This document shows positions 42,419 to 50,954 of a stretch of DNA of 64,000 nucleotides, in pieces. The position numbers and the translations under genes were made by a program. Numbering within the stretch: the stretch's first letter is position 1; each line of letters begins with the position of its first letter. Source of the DNA: Variovorax paradoxus (lineage in GTDB: Bacteria > Pseudomonadota > Gammaproteobacteria > Burkholderiales > Burkholderiaceae_C); the NCBI RefSeq assembly GCF_018614875.1, contig NZ_JAGGNW010000009.1:62001-126000 (forward strand), written 5' to 3'. The notes below the pieces were generated by a model. It was not told the origin of the DNA, ran no database searches, and saw only the letters and a list, made by a program, of their open reading frames with translations.

Positions 42419-43306
42419 TCAGTCGCGCAGCGCCTGGCGCAGCCATTCGACGAAGGTTGCGCACTCCCAGCGCTCCATGGCGCCAGGCCGCCAGCAGATG
42501 AAGTAGGCGTTGGGCGAGGGCACGCTCCGGGTTGAAAGCCGCACGAGGCGGCCGTTTTCCAGCCAGGCGCTGCCGAGCTTCAAGTGCATCAGCACCACGC
42601 CGAAGTCTTCGGCGGCCGCATCGAGCGCCAGGCCTAGGTCGTTGAACTGGTGGCCCGTGGCCGGCTCCGGCAGGCCGATGCCGCAGGCCTTGAACCAGGT
42701 GCGCCAGGCTTCCAGCGGCGTGCGCAGCAGCTGGGCGCGCGAGACTTCGGCATCCGTGGCAAAGCCGTCGAACGGGCCGTGGCGTTCCAGGTAGGCCGGG
42801 CTGCACACCGGCGAGACCTCGTCGGCCAGCAGCTGGAAAAACTCCCGGTCGTGAAAGGGTCCGGTGCCAAAGCGCAGCTCGATGTCGGCCTCTTCGGCCG
42901 TCATGTTGCGCACCGGCGTGGTCACCTGCAGCATCAGCTCGATGTTCGGATAGGCATCGCGGAAAACGGCCAGCCGGGGCAGCAGCATCTGGCGCGAGAA
43001 GGTGGGCGTCACGGCCACGCGCAGCCGCCGCACCTGCGTTGCGGGCTCGCGGCCGGGCACCTGCTGCAGCGCTGCGATGGCTTCGCGCACGCGGGCCAGG
43101 TAGGCGACGCCATCGGCGCTCAGGCTGAAATCGCCGCCCGCGAAGAACTTCAGTTCGAGCAGCGTTTCGAGCTGGCGGATGCGGTGGCTCACCGCGCTGG
43201 GCGTCACGCTGAGCTCTTCCGCCGCGAGGTTCACGCTGCGCAGCCGTGCTACGGCCTCGAAGGCCTGCAGGCCCTGCGTGGAGGGAAGTCGCGTTGAAGC
43301 AGCCAT
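42419..43306 (-). CDS. LysR-family transcriptional regulator (GcvA-like)
   Basis: This 295-residue regulator has the GcvA-type N-terminus LPSTQGLQAFEAVARLRSVNLAAEELSVTPSAVSHRIRQLETLLELKFF and an effector domain with DIELRFGTGPF. It lies 21 bases after a TetR gene and about 150 bases before the hydroxy acid oxidase gene, its most likely target. Confidence 0.88.
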   Translation of the reverse strand: MAASTRLPSTQGLQAFEAVARLRSVNLAAEELSVTPSAVSHRIRQLETLLELKFFAGGDFSLSADGVAYLARVREAIAALQQVPGREPATQVRRLRVAVTPTFSRQMLLPRLAVFRDAYPNIELMLQVTTPVRNMTAEEADIELRFGTGPFHDREFFQLLADEVSPVCSPAYLERHGPFDGFATDAEVSRAQLLRTPLEAWRTWFKACGIGLPEPATGHQFNDLGLALDAAAEDFGVVLMHLKLGSAWLENGRLVRLSTRSVPSPNAYFICWRPGAMERWECATFVEWLRQALRD

Positions 43307-43327
43307 GTGTTGTTTCCGGGCTGGATC

Positions 43328-43930
43328 TTATCGAGCCGCCGTGGGCCGCGGCGCGGCGGCCAATGCCTCGAGCAGATGCCGCAGATCGTCGACCGCTTCG
43401 CGCGCCAGGGCCGCGTTGCCCATCTGCGCCTTGACGATGGCGCCGTCCACGCCGAGCGCCGCGGCCTGGGCCAGCGCCATGCGCGCGGGCGAAGCCGCGG
43501 ACAGAAGCCCGGCAATCACTTCCACCATCTCGCGCTTGTGCTCGCGCGCGCGCTCGGCGGCGCCCGCCACGCTGCTCCCCACCTCGGCCACCGAATTGAT
43601 GAAGGCGCAACCGCGAAACCCGGGGTCGGCGAACCATTCGGCCATCACCTCGGCAACGAGCAGCAAGGCCCCGGCATCGCCGGCACGTTCGTGCGCGCCG
43701 CGGCGTCCCAGTGCATCGACGAACCATGCCATCCATCGCGCATGCCGGTGGTCGAGAAAGGCGCGCACCAGGTCGTCCTTCGAAGGGAAGTGCCGGTAGA
43801 AGGTGACCTTGGTGACGCCCGAGGCGGCAATGACGCGGTCGATGCCGGTGGCGCGGATGCCGTCGGCATAGAAGAGGTCGTGCGCGGTGAGCAGGATGCG
43901 TTCGCGCGCGGGCAGTGCGGAGATGTCCAT
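43328..43930 (-). CDS. TetR-family transcriptional regulator
   Basis: This 200-residue repressor has the TetR helix-turn-helix at residues 8-55 ([47 protein letters not shown]). The C-terminal ligand domain contains a [11 protein letters not shown] block common in regulators of small-molecule stress genes. It is divergent from the DUF1348 gene, and the palindrome between them is a good candidate for its operator. Confidence 0.88.
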   Translation of the reverse strand: MDISALPARERILLTAHDLFYADGIRATGIDRVIAASGVTKVTFYRHFPSKDDLVRAFLDHRHARWMAWFVDALGRRGAHERAGDAGALLLVAEVMAEWFADPGFRGCAFINSVAEVGSSVAGAAERAREHKREMVEVIAGLLSAASPARMALAQAAALGVDGAIVKAQMGNAALAREAVDDLRHLLEALAAAPRPTAAR

Positions 43931-43947
43931 GCGTCGATTGTAGGCAT

Positions 43948-43965
43948 GTAGACAGGTCTGTCTAC
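43948..43965. promoter_or_regulatory. TetR operator palindrome
   Basis: GTAGACAGGTCTGTCTAC has perfect 8-bp arms around a GT centre. It lies 18 bases before the TetR start and 52 bases before the divergent DUF1348 start, so one dimer-pair site could control both genes. Confidence 0.72.
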
Positions 43966-44016
43966 GTGTGGCACATTGCAGGCCTTCGCCACACTCTCCT
44001 TCAACGAAAGACCGCC

Positions 44017-44439
44017 ATGGAATCCCGTCCGCCGCTGCCTCCCTTCACCCTCGAAACCGCAACGAAGAAGGTCCAGGCCGCCGAAGACGCCTGGAACACC
44101 CGCGACCCGGTTCGCGTGAGCCTGGCCTACACGCCCGACACCGAATGGCGCAACCGCGCCGACTTCGTCAACGGCCGCGAGCAGGTGGTGGCCTTCCTCG
44201 CCCGCAAGTGGCAGCGCGAGCACGACTACCGCCTGAAGAAGACGCTCTGGGCCTTCACGGAGAACCGCATCGCGGTGCGCTTCGAATACGAATGGCACGA
44301 CGAAGCGGGCCAGTGGTATCGCAGCCATGGCAACGAGAACTGGGAATTCGCGGAGAACGGGCTGATGCAGCGGCGCTACGCGAGCATCAACGACCAGCCC
44401 ATTGCCGAGTCGGAGCGCAAGTTCCGCTGGGAGCGGTAG
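44017..44439 (+). CDS. DUF1348 family protein (NTF2-like)
   Basis: This 140-residue protein is typical of the DUF1348 nuclear-transport-factor-2-like family: [51 protein letters not shown]-like [26 protein letters not shown] and a terminal ERKFRW. No activity is established for it. It is divergent from a TetR gene with a shared palindrome, so TetR control is likely. Confidence 0.85.
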   Translation: MESRPPLPPFTLETATKKVQAAEDAWNTRDPVRVSLAYTPDTEWRNRADFVNGREQVVAFLARKWQREHDYRLKKTLWAFTENRIAVRFEYEWHDEAGQWYRSHGNENWEFAENGLMQRRYASINDQPIAESERKFRWER

Positions 44440-44481
44440 AGGGGCGATACTTCAGGAACGTTTGTTGCTTGCTTTTGGTGC

Positions 44482-45669
44482 ATGGAAACGCCCGTATTGA
44501 ACCCCACCGCCAGCCATCCGCTCTGGCAGCACCAATTGGGGCTGCTGCTGGAGTCGACCGGCGAGGGCATCTTCGGCATCGACCTCGACGGCCAGTGCAT
44601 GTTCATCAACCGGGCCGGCGCTCGGATGCTGGGCCATGAGGCGCGCGACGTGATCGGCAGCAACATGCACGAGCTCACGCACCACTCGCACCCCGACGGC
44701 TCGCACTACGCCGACACGGACTGTCCCATCTTCAACGCCTTTCGCCGCGGCCTGCCGTGCCGCATCGACACCGAGGTGTTCTGGCGCCGCGACGGCAGCG
44801 CCTTCGCGGTGGAGTATTCGAGCCATCCCATCATGGACGGCGCGCAGGTGCGCGGCGCCGTCATCACCTTTGTCGACATCACCGAGCGCCGCCGCCAGGC
44901 CAGGGCGCTGCAGCAGGCCAAGGACGAGCTCGGCCTGCGCGTGCAGGAGCGTACGCGCGAGCTCAGCGACGCGCTGGCGCAGCTGCGCGAACTCTCGGCC
45001 TGGCTCGACAAGGTGCGCGAAGACGAGCGCACCCGCATCGCACGCGAAGTGCACGACGAGCTCGGCAGCCTGCTGGTGGCGCTCAAGATGGACGTGAACT
45101 GGATCGGCAAGCGCCTGGGCGAGCAGCAGGAACGCACGCCCGATGCCGCAGAGGCCATGCGCGACCAGATGCGCTGCAAGTGCGGCAACATGAGCCAGCT
45201 GATCGAGCGCGCGGTCGACAACGTGGGCCGCATCATCACCGACCTGAGGCCCAGCATCCTCGATCACCAGGGCCTGTGGGCCGCGCTCGAATGGCAGGCG
45301 CACGAGTTCGTGCAATCGGCCGAACTGGCACTGCAATGGCACTTCGAGGTGCCGGCGGGCGTGGAGCTGCCAGAGCCCGCGGCCATTGCGGTGTTCCGGA
45401 TCTTCCAGGAAATGCTCAGCAACGTCGGGCGCCATGCGAAGGCGCAGAGCCTGGACATCCGCATCGGCGTGGAACAACGGCAACTGAGCATCAGCGTGCG
45501 CGACGACGGCATCGGCGCGCCGGCGCAGGCCTTCGAGGCGGCCACGTCCTACGGTGTGCTCGGCATGCGGGAGCGTGCGCGCCACTTTGGCGGGCGCATC
45601 GACATCCGGAGCCAGCCGGGAGAAGGCAGCACTTTCTGCCTGGTTCTTCCGCTGCCCATGGAGACCTGA
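44482..45669 (+). CDS. PAS-sensor histidine kinase (NarL-system type)
   Basis: This 395-residue soluble kinase has a PAS domain (about 22-135; EGIFGIDLDGQCMFINRAGARMLGH), a coiled-coil linker and a HisKA_3 domain with phospho-His191 (IAREVHDELGSLL). A HATPase domain ends it, with FRIFQEMLSNVGRHA and YGVLGMRERARHFGG. There are no membrane segments, so it senses an internal signal. The response regulator starts one base after its stop, and the cyanate uptake genes follow. Confidence 0.9.
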   Translation: METPVLNPTASHPLWQHQLGLLLESTGEGIFGIDLDGQCMFINRAGARMLGHEARDVIGSNMHELTHHSHPDGSHYADTDCPIFNAFRRGLPCRIDTEVFWRRDGSAFAVEYSSHPIMDGAQVRGAVITFVDITERRRQARALQQAKDELGLRVQERTRELSDALAQLRELSAWLDKVREDERTRIAREVHDELGSLLVALKMDVNWIGKRLGEQQERTPDAAEAMRDQMRCKCGNMSQLIERAVDNVGRIITDLRPSILDHQGLWAALEWQAHEFVQSAELALQWHFEVPAGVELPEPAAIAVFRIFQEMLSNVGRHAKAQSLDIRIGVEQRQLSISVRDDGIGAPAQAFEAATSYGVLGMRERARHFGGRIDIRSQPGEGSTFCLVLPLPMET

Positions 45670-45670
45670 T

Positions 45671-46357
45671 TTGAACAACGGCAACAACAGCAACGACATC
45701 CGCGTGCTCATCGGCGACGACCACCGCATCGTGCGCGAGGGCCTGAAGCAGATGCTCGGCGACCTCTCCAACGGACTGCCGTCGATGACCGTGCGCGCCG
45801 AGGCCCAGACCGGCCCCGAGGTGCTGGCCACCGTGCACGAACTCGGCGGCCCCGATGGCCTCGACGTGGTGCTGCTCGACATCGCACTGCCCGGCCGCGA
45901 CGGCCTCGACGTGCTGCAGGCGCTGCGCAAGGACTGGCCCGCGCTGCCGGTGCTGATGCTCAGCACCTATCCCGAGAAGCAGTATGCGGTGCGCTGCATC
46001 AAGCTCGGCGCCTCCGGCTACTTGAACAAGAGCGCCGATGCCGAAGACATGGTGAGCGCTGTGCGCAAGGTGGCCGCGGGCGGCCTCTATGTATCCGCAG
46101 CCACGGCGGAAGCGCTGGCCGCCGCCGTGGGCCGCAACGCGGGCCAGGGCCCCGAGCAGCTCTCGCACCGCGAGCACCAGGTGTACCGCCTGCTCAGCGC
46201 CGGGCACAGCGTGAGCGAAATTGGTGCGCAGCTCGGCCTGGCGCCCAACACCGTCAGCACCTACCGTGCACGCATCCTCGAGAAGACCGGCACCAAGAAC
46301 GACGTGGAGCTTGCGCTGTATGCCGAGCGCCACGGCAAGGCGGCCCCCGCGGCCTGA
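45671..46357 (+). CDS. Response regulator, NarL/LuxR type
   Basis: This regulator of about 228 residues has a receiver domain with acidic pair Asp16-Asp17, phospho-acceptor Asp70 (LLDIALPG) and Lys120 (LNKSA). A LuxR helix-turn-helix ends it (LSHREHQVYRLLSAGHSVSEIGAQLGLAPNTVSTYRARI). No ATG precedes the receiver domain: TTG 45671, right after the kinase stop with GGAG nearby, is the best start. It probably activates the downstream ABC-cynS genes. Confidence 0.88.
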   Translation: MNNGNNSNDIRVLIGDDHRIVREGLKQMLGDLSNGLPSMTVRAEAQTGPEVLATVHELGGPDGLDVVLLDIALPGRDGLDVLQALRKDWPALPVLMLSTYPEKQYAVRCIKLGASGYLNKSADAEDMVSAVRKVAAGGLYVSAATAEALAAAVGRNAGQGPEQLSHREHQVYRLLSAGHSVSEIGAQLGLAPNTVSTYRARILEKTGTKNDVELALYAERHGKAAPAA

Positions 46358-46378
46358 AAACGAAGCCGGTGGGCATCG

Positions 46379-46402
46379 CCTTGTAGTGCCAGCCCTACAA
46401 GG
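46379..46402. promoter_or_regulatory. Candidate response regulator site before cyanate genes
   Basis: CCTTGTAG and CTACAAGG form a perfect inverted repeat with an 8-base spacer in the 149-base gap before the solute-binding gene. A second one, CTTGCA-N4-TGCAAG, lies at 46465-46480. Both are placed for promoter control by the NarL-type regulator. Confidence 0.45.
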
Positions 46403-46506
46403 CCTCGACAAGCGCGGCACGATCTGCGGTCCGCAGGCCTTCGGACCTCGCTTGCGGCCCGGGCCTTGCATCGTTGCAAGCATCTTTTCACCAAGGTGCA
46501 CCCACC

Positions 46507-47865
46507 ATGTCCAGCCCATCCGATTCGACCGCCTGCGATCTCTACGACGCGGACCGGCCACTGAACATGCGCTGCGCCTGCGGCCGCAACCATGGCCGTG
46601 GGGCAGAGATCGACGTCAGCCCCGGCGACAAGCTCGAAGCCAGCCTCATGAAGGCGCTGTTCCCCGTCGACAGCGTGCGCCGCGGCTTCCTGCGCGCCGT
46701 GGGCGCCAACACGGCGCGCGCCGCGATTGCTTCGGTATTGCCGCTGGGCGCGCTGCAGGCCATGGCGCAAGACAAGGCCCCGCTCGAAAAGACCAAGCTC
46801 AAGATCGGCTTCATTCCCATCACCTGCGCCACGCCGCTGATCATGGCGCACCCGCTGGGCTTCTATCAGAAGCAGGGACTCGACGTCGAGGTGGTCAAGA
46901 CCGCAGGATGGGCACTGATCCGCGACAAGATGCTGAACAAGGAATACGACGCCACGCATTTCCTGTCGCCCATGCCGCTGGCCATCTCCATGGGCGCGGG
47001 CTCCAACCAGGTGCCGATGAACGTCGCCACCATCCAGAACACCAACGGCCAGGCCATCACGCTCGCCAACAAGCACAAGGACAAGCGCGACCCGAAGATG
47101 TGGAAGGGCATGAAGTTTGCCGTTCCGTTCGAGTACAGCATGCACAACTTCCTGCTGCGCTACTACGTGGCGGAAGCGGGCCTGAACCCCGACACCGACA
47201 TCCAGATCCGCGTGGTGCCGCCGCCCGAGATGGTCGCCAACCTGCGCGCCGGCAACATCGACGGCTATCTGGGCCCCGACCCGTTCAACCAGCGCGCCGT
47301 GTTCGAGGAAATCGGCTTCCTGCACCTGCTGACCCGCGACCTCTGGGACGGCCACCCTTGCTGTGCCTTCGGCAGTTCGACCGAATTCATCCAGAAGAAC
47401 CCCAACACCTTCGCGGCGCTGGTGCGCTCCGTGCTCACCGCCTCGGCCATGGCGCGCGACCCGAAGAACCGCGAGCTCATCGCCAAGGTGATCGCACCCG
47501 CGCAGTATCTGAACCAGCCCGAGACCGTGATCAGCCAGGTGCTGACCGGCAAGTTCGCCGACGGGCTCGGCAACATCCGCACGGTGCCAAACCGGGCCGA
47601 CTTCGACCCGATTCCGTGGCAGTCGATGGCGGTCTGGATGCTCACGCAGATGAAGCGCTGGGGCTACGTGAAGGGCGACGTCGACTACAGGCAGATCGCG
47701 GAGAAGGTGTTCCTGCTGACCGACGCCAGGAAGCAGATGAAGGCGCTGGGCCAGGCGGTGCCCGAGGGGGCATACCCCAAGTTCACCATCATGGGCAAGG
47801 TGTTCGACCCCGCGAAGCCGGACGACTACGTCAAGAGCTTCGCGATCAGCAAGCTGGCGGCCTGA
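46507..47865 (+). CDS. ABC transporter substrate-binding protein (cyanate/nitrate type)
   Basis: This 452-residue receptor is of the NrtA/CmpA/CynA type. After a 57-residue leader with a Cys-rich stretch (CACGRNHG) comes a Tat-like signal (VRRGFLRAVGANTARAAIASVLPLGALQAMA). The mature part starts KLKIGFIPITCATPLIMAHPLGFYQKQGL and has GYLGPDPFNQRAVFEEIGF. Cyanate is the likely ligand given the cynS gene three genes on; nitrate or bicarbonate are alternatives. Confidence 0.85.
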   Translation: MSSPSDSTACDLYDADRPLNMRCACGRNHGRGAEIDVSPGDKLEASLMKALFPVDSVRRGFLRAVGANTARAAIASVLPLGALQAMAQDKAPLEKTKLKIGFIPITCATPLIMAHPLGFYQKQGLDVEVVKTAGWALIRDKMLNKEYDATHFLSPMPLAISMGAGSNQVPMNVATIQNTNGQAITLANKHKDKRDPKMWKGMKFAVPFEYSMHNFLLRYYVAEAGLNPDTDIQIRVVPPPEMVANLRAGNIDGYLGPDPFNQRAVFEEIGFLHLLTRDLWDGHPCCAFGSSTEFIQKNPNTFAALVRSVLTASAMARDPKNRELIAKVIAPAQYLNQPETVISQVLTGKFADGLGNIRTVPNRADFDPIPWQSMAVWMLTQMKRWGYVKGDVDYRQIAEKVFLLTDARKQMKALGQAVPEGAYPKFTIMGKVFDPAKPDDYVKSFAISKLAA

Positions 47866-47871
47866 CACGCC

Positions 47872-48732
47872 ATGCGCAACAACCTGACGCTCAAGGCGGC
47901 GCTGCTGTCGGTGCTGCTGCTCGGCCTGGTGCTCGCCGTGTGGCAGCTGGCAACGCTGCCGGCTGCCGGCACCGCGGCCGCCGCGGGCATGACCGCCGAG
48001 CAGATCGAATACCAGAAGATGCTCGGCAAGGACCCGGGGCAGGTCAAGAGCTCGGGCTTTCCCTCCCCGGCCGAGATGGGCAGGGCGGCCTGGCGGCACC
48101 TGTCCGATCCGTTCTACGACAACGGCCCGAACGACAAGGGCATCGCCATCCAGCTCGCCCATTCGCTCGGCCGCGTGGCGCTGGGCTTTCTGCTGGCCTG
48201 CGGGGTCGCGGTGCCGCTCGGCTTCGTGATCGGCATGTCGCCGCTGCTGCACAAGGCGTTCGATCCTTTCATCCAGGTGCTCAAGCCGATCTCGCCGCTG
48301 GCGTGGATGCCGCTGGCGCTCTACACCATCAAGGACTCGTCGGTCAGCGGCATCTTCGTGATCTTCATCTGCTCGGTGTGGCCGATGCTGCTCAATACCG
48401 CCTTTGGCGTGGCCTCGGTCAAGCGCGAATGGCTCAACGTGGCGAGCACGCTGGAAGTGAAGCCGCTGCGCCGCGCGCTCCGTGTGATATTGCCGGCCGC
48501 CGCACCGACCATCCTGACCGGCATGCGCATCAGCATGAGCATCGCCTGGCTCGTCATCGTGGCGGCCGAGATGCTGGTGGGCGGCACGGGCATCGGCTAC
48601 TTCGTCTGGAACGAATGGAACAATCTCTCGCTCACCAACGTGATCTTCGCGATCCTGGTGATCGGCGTCGTGGGCATGCTGCTGGACCAGGCCTTCGCGG
48701 GACTGCAACGGAGGGTGACCTATGTGGAGTGA
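47872..48732 (+). CDS. ABC transporter permease (cyanate/nitrate type)
   Basis: This 286-residue membrane protein has an N-terminal membrane segment and a long loop, then about five more segments. The permease motif EWLNVASTLEVKPLRRALRVILPAAAPTILTGMRI carries the EAA-like loop. It is of the NrtB/TauC family. It starts 6 bases after the receptor gene and overlaps the ATPase gene by 11 bases. Confidence 0.88.
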   Translation: MRNNLTLKAALLSVLLLGLVLAVWQLATLPAAGTAAAAGMTAEQIEYQKMLGKDPGQVKSSGFPSPAEMGRAAWRHLSDPFYDNGPNDKGIAIQLAHSLGRVALGFLLACGVAVPLGFVIGMSPLLHKAFDPFIQVLKPISPLAWMPLALYTIKDSSVSGIFVIFICSVWPMLLNTAFGVASVKREWLNVASTLEVKPLRRALRVILPAAAPTILTGMRISMSIAWLVIVAAEMLVGGTGIGYFVWNEWNNLSLTNVIFAILVIGVVGMLLDQAFAGLQRRVTYVE

Positions 48733-49582
48733 TCGATCGGCACAAGGCGCCCTCATGACACCTGCTCCCGCCCCATTGCCCGCCACCGGCGGCTTCCTGC
48801 GCATCGAGCGGCTGGCCAAGACTTTCGCGTCTGCGCGGCCCGTGTTCGCGGACGTGTCGTTCACGCTCGATCGCGGCGAGTTCGTCTGCATCATCGGCCA
48901 CTCGGGCTGCGGCAAGACCACCATCCTCAACGTGCTGGCGGGCCTCGACCAGGCCAGCACGGGCCATGTGTTCATGGACGGCCGCGAGGTGGCCGGCCCG
49001 AGCCTGGAACGCGGCGTGGTGTTCCAGAGCCATGCGCTGATGCCCTGGCTCACGGTGCGCAGGAACATTGCCTTTGCGGTGGCCTCGCGCTGGCCCGACT
49101 GGTCGGCCGCGCAAGTCGACACGCAGGTGGAGCGCTTCGTGGCCATGGTGGGCCTCGAGGCCGCCATCGACAAGAAGCCGTCGCAGCTTTCGGGTGGCAT
49201 GAAGCAGCGCGTGGGCATTGCGCGCGCCTTTGCCATCCAGCCCAAGATGCTGCTGCTCGACGAGCCCTTCGGCGCGCTCGATGCGCTCACGCGCGGCACC
49301 ATCCAGGACGAGCTCATGGCCATCGTGCGCCGGACGCAGCAGACCGTTTTCATGATCACGCACGACGTGGACGAGGCCATCCTGCTGGCCGACCGCATCC
49401 TGCTGATGACCAACGGCGCCGACCTGGCGCAGGGCGGCTGGCGCGCGGGCAACATCGTCGAGACCGTGGTCAATCCGCTGCCGCGCGAGCGCACGCGCGC
49501 CTCGCTGCATCACCAGGGCGGCTATTACGCGCTGCGCAACCACATCGTCGATTTCCTCGTCACGCGCGCCAAGGCGTCGTGA
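48722..49582 (+). CDS. ABC transporter ATP-binding protein (cyanate/nitrate type)
   Basis: This 286-residue ATPase has Walker A GHSGCGKTT (59-67), signature LSGGMKQRVGIARA, Walker B LLLDEPFGALDALTR and the switch His in ITHDVDEAI. It is of the NrtD/TauB/SsuB family. ATG 48722 has GGAGGG upstream and lies in the permease 3' end; ATG 48755 is an alternative. The cyanase gene follows 48 bases later. Confidence 0.9.
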   Translation: MWSDRSAQGALMTPAPAPLPATGGFLRIERLAKTFASARPVFADVSFTLDRGEFVCIIGHSGCGKTTILNVLAGLDQASTGHVFMDGREVAGPSLERGVVFQSHALMPWLTVRRNIAFAVASRWPDWSAAQVDTQVERFVAMVGLEAAIDKKPSQLSGGMKQRVGIARAFAIQPKMLLLDEPFGALDALTRGTIQDELMAIVRRTQQTVFMITHDVDEAILLADRILLMTNGADLAQGGWRAGNIVETVVNPLPRERTRASLHHQGGYYALRNHIVDFLVTRAKAS

Positions 49583-49630
49583 CCCTTCCTTCGTTCTTCT
49601 TCATTCATTTCAATCAGGAGCAAAACCCCC

Positions 49631-50074
49631 ATGAACCGCAACGACGTCACCGAGAAGATCATCACCGTGAAGGTGTCCAAGGGCATCCAGTGGGCCGACG
49701 TGGCAAAGAAGGTCGGCCTCTCGAAAGAGTGGACCACCGCCGCATGCCTCGGCCAGATGACGCTCGACGACAAGCAGGCAAAAATCATCGGCAAGATCTT
49801 CGGCCTCACCGTTGAAGAGCAGAAGTGGCTCCAGGTGGTGCCCTACAAGGGCTCGCTGCCCACGCCCGTGCCGACTGACCCGCTGATCTACCGCTGGTAC
49901 GAAGTGGTGAGCGTGTATGGCACCACCATCAAGGAACTGATCCATGAAGAATTCGGCGACGGCATCATGAGCGCCATCGATTTCAGCATGGACATCCAGC
50001 GCCAGGCCGACCCCAAGGGCGACCGCGTCAACGTGGTGCTGTCGGGCAAGTTCCTGCCGTACAAGACCTATTGA
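49631..50074 (+). CDS. cynS: Cyanate hydratase (cyanase)
   Basis: This 147-residue enzyme converts cyanate and bicarbonate to CO2 and carbamate, which breaks down to ammonia. The catalytic residues Arg88, Glu91 (RWYE) and Ser114 match Arg96, Glu99 and Ser122 of E. coli with a constant offset of 8. The N-terminal DNA-binding-like fold is present. An AGGAG site precedes the ATG. It is the last gene after the importer, which together would supply nitrogen and remove toxic cyanate. Confidence 0.96.
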   Translation: MNRNDVTEKIITVKVSKGIQWADVAKKVGLSKEWTTAACLGQMTLDDKQAKIIGKIFGLTVEEQKWLQVVPYKGSLPTPVPTDPLIYRWYEVVSVYGTTIKELIHEEFGDGIMSAIDFSMDIQRQADPKGDRVNVVLSGKFLPYKTY

Positions 50075-50092
50075 CGCGGCACACGCAGGCCG

Positions 50093-50124
50093 CGCTGCGT
50101 TCCGCCCGCGATCAGAACGCAGCG
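50093..50124. terminator. Possible bidirectional terminator between cynS and SDR gene
   Basis: CGCTGCGTT and AACGCAGCG form a perfect 9-bp stem with a 14-base loop between convergent genes. There is no T-run, and the second arm lies in the SDR gene's last codons, so the call is tentative. Confidence 0.4.
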
Positions 50125-50864
50125 TGCTCGGCCGGCCTCGGCCGCCACGCCGGGCGCCGGGGCGCCGCGATGCTGCCGCCCTCGATGGCGCCCGCAATCG
50201 AGCGTGCCACGGCCTCCGCCGGCAGCGCGATGCGCCGCCGCGTGGCCATGCGCTCGAAGTTGCTGCAGGCCGCGATGCGATCGGCCAGCGTGTGGTCGGC
50301 TTCGCTCACGTCGGGGCGCACCACCGTCACGCGCACCCTGCCTGCGTGCTCCTGCCGCAGGCCTTCGGAAATGGCGTCCACCGCGTACTGCGTGCCGCAA
50401 TACACGGCCGAGTTCGGCGACACGCCCTGCGCGGGCACCGGCGCCACATTGACGATGTGGCCCCAGCCTTGCTCCTGCATCGTCGGCAGCACCGCCGCAA
50501 TGCCCAGCAGCACGCCGCGCAGGTTCACGTCGATCATCAGTTCCCATTCGTCGACCTTGCGCTCCCACAGCGGCGACAGCGGCATCACGCCCGCGGCGTT
50601 CACCAGCGCGTCGATGCGGTCGTGCGTCTCGAGGGCGAACTCGGCAAACGCTTCCACGTCGGGCCGGTAGGTCACGTCCAGCCGCTGGAAGCTCGCCGTG
50701 CCGCCGGCGGCGGTGATTTCTTCCGCCAGCGCTTCGAGCCGGTCGGTGCGGCGCGCGCCGAGCACCACCTTGGCACCGCGCCGCGCCAGCAGCCGCGCGG
50801 CCGCCGCGCCGATGCCACCGCTTGCGCCCGTGATGAGGACGACTTTTTCCTGGATTGCGCTCAT
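50112..50864 (-). CDS. SDR-family protein lacking catalytic Ser and Lys
   Basis: This 250-residue Rossmann protein has an intact NAD(P) site (LITGASGGIGAAAARLL) and VNAAGVMPL block. The active site has changed: where related SDRs read S-(12 residues)-YCATK, this one has Pro at the Ser position (NVAPVPAQ) and YCGTQ with Gln for Lys. The Tyr is kept. Oxidoreductase activity is therefore doubtful; a binding or regulatory role is possible. The ATG at 50864 has AGGAG upstream. Confidence 0.82.
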   Translation of the reverse strand: MSAIQEKVVLITGASGGIGAAAARLLARRGAKVVLGARRTDRLEALAEEITAAGGTASFQRLDVTYRPDVEAFAEFALETHDRIDALVNAAGVMPLSPLWERKVDEWELMIDVNLRGVLLGIAAVLPTMQEQGWGHIVNVAPVPAQGVSPNSAVYCGTQYAVDAISEGLRQEHAGRVRVTVVRPDVSEADHTLADRIAACSNFERMATRRRIALPAEAVARSIAGAIEGGSIAAPRRPAWRPRPAEHAAF

Positions 50865-50954
50865 GAGAAAACTCCTCTTGCGGGTTGGTGTGAACCATGG
50901 CGCAACGCTGCGCCGGGCATGGAGGCAAGTCTCGCGCGGATGGGGCAGTGGGCG

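Noticed and set aside
46261..49494. 1077-codon open frame on the minus strand
   Set aside because: It covers the cyanate ABC genes in antisense and has shadow composition with no domain.
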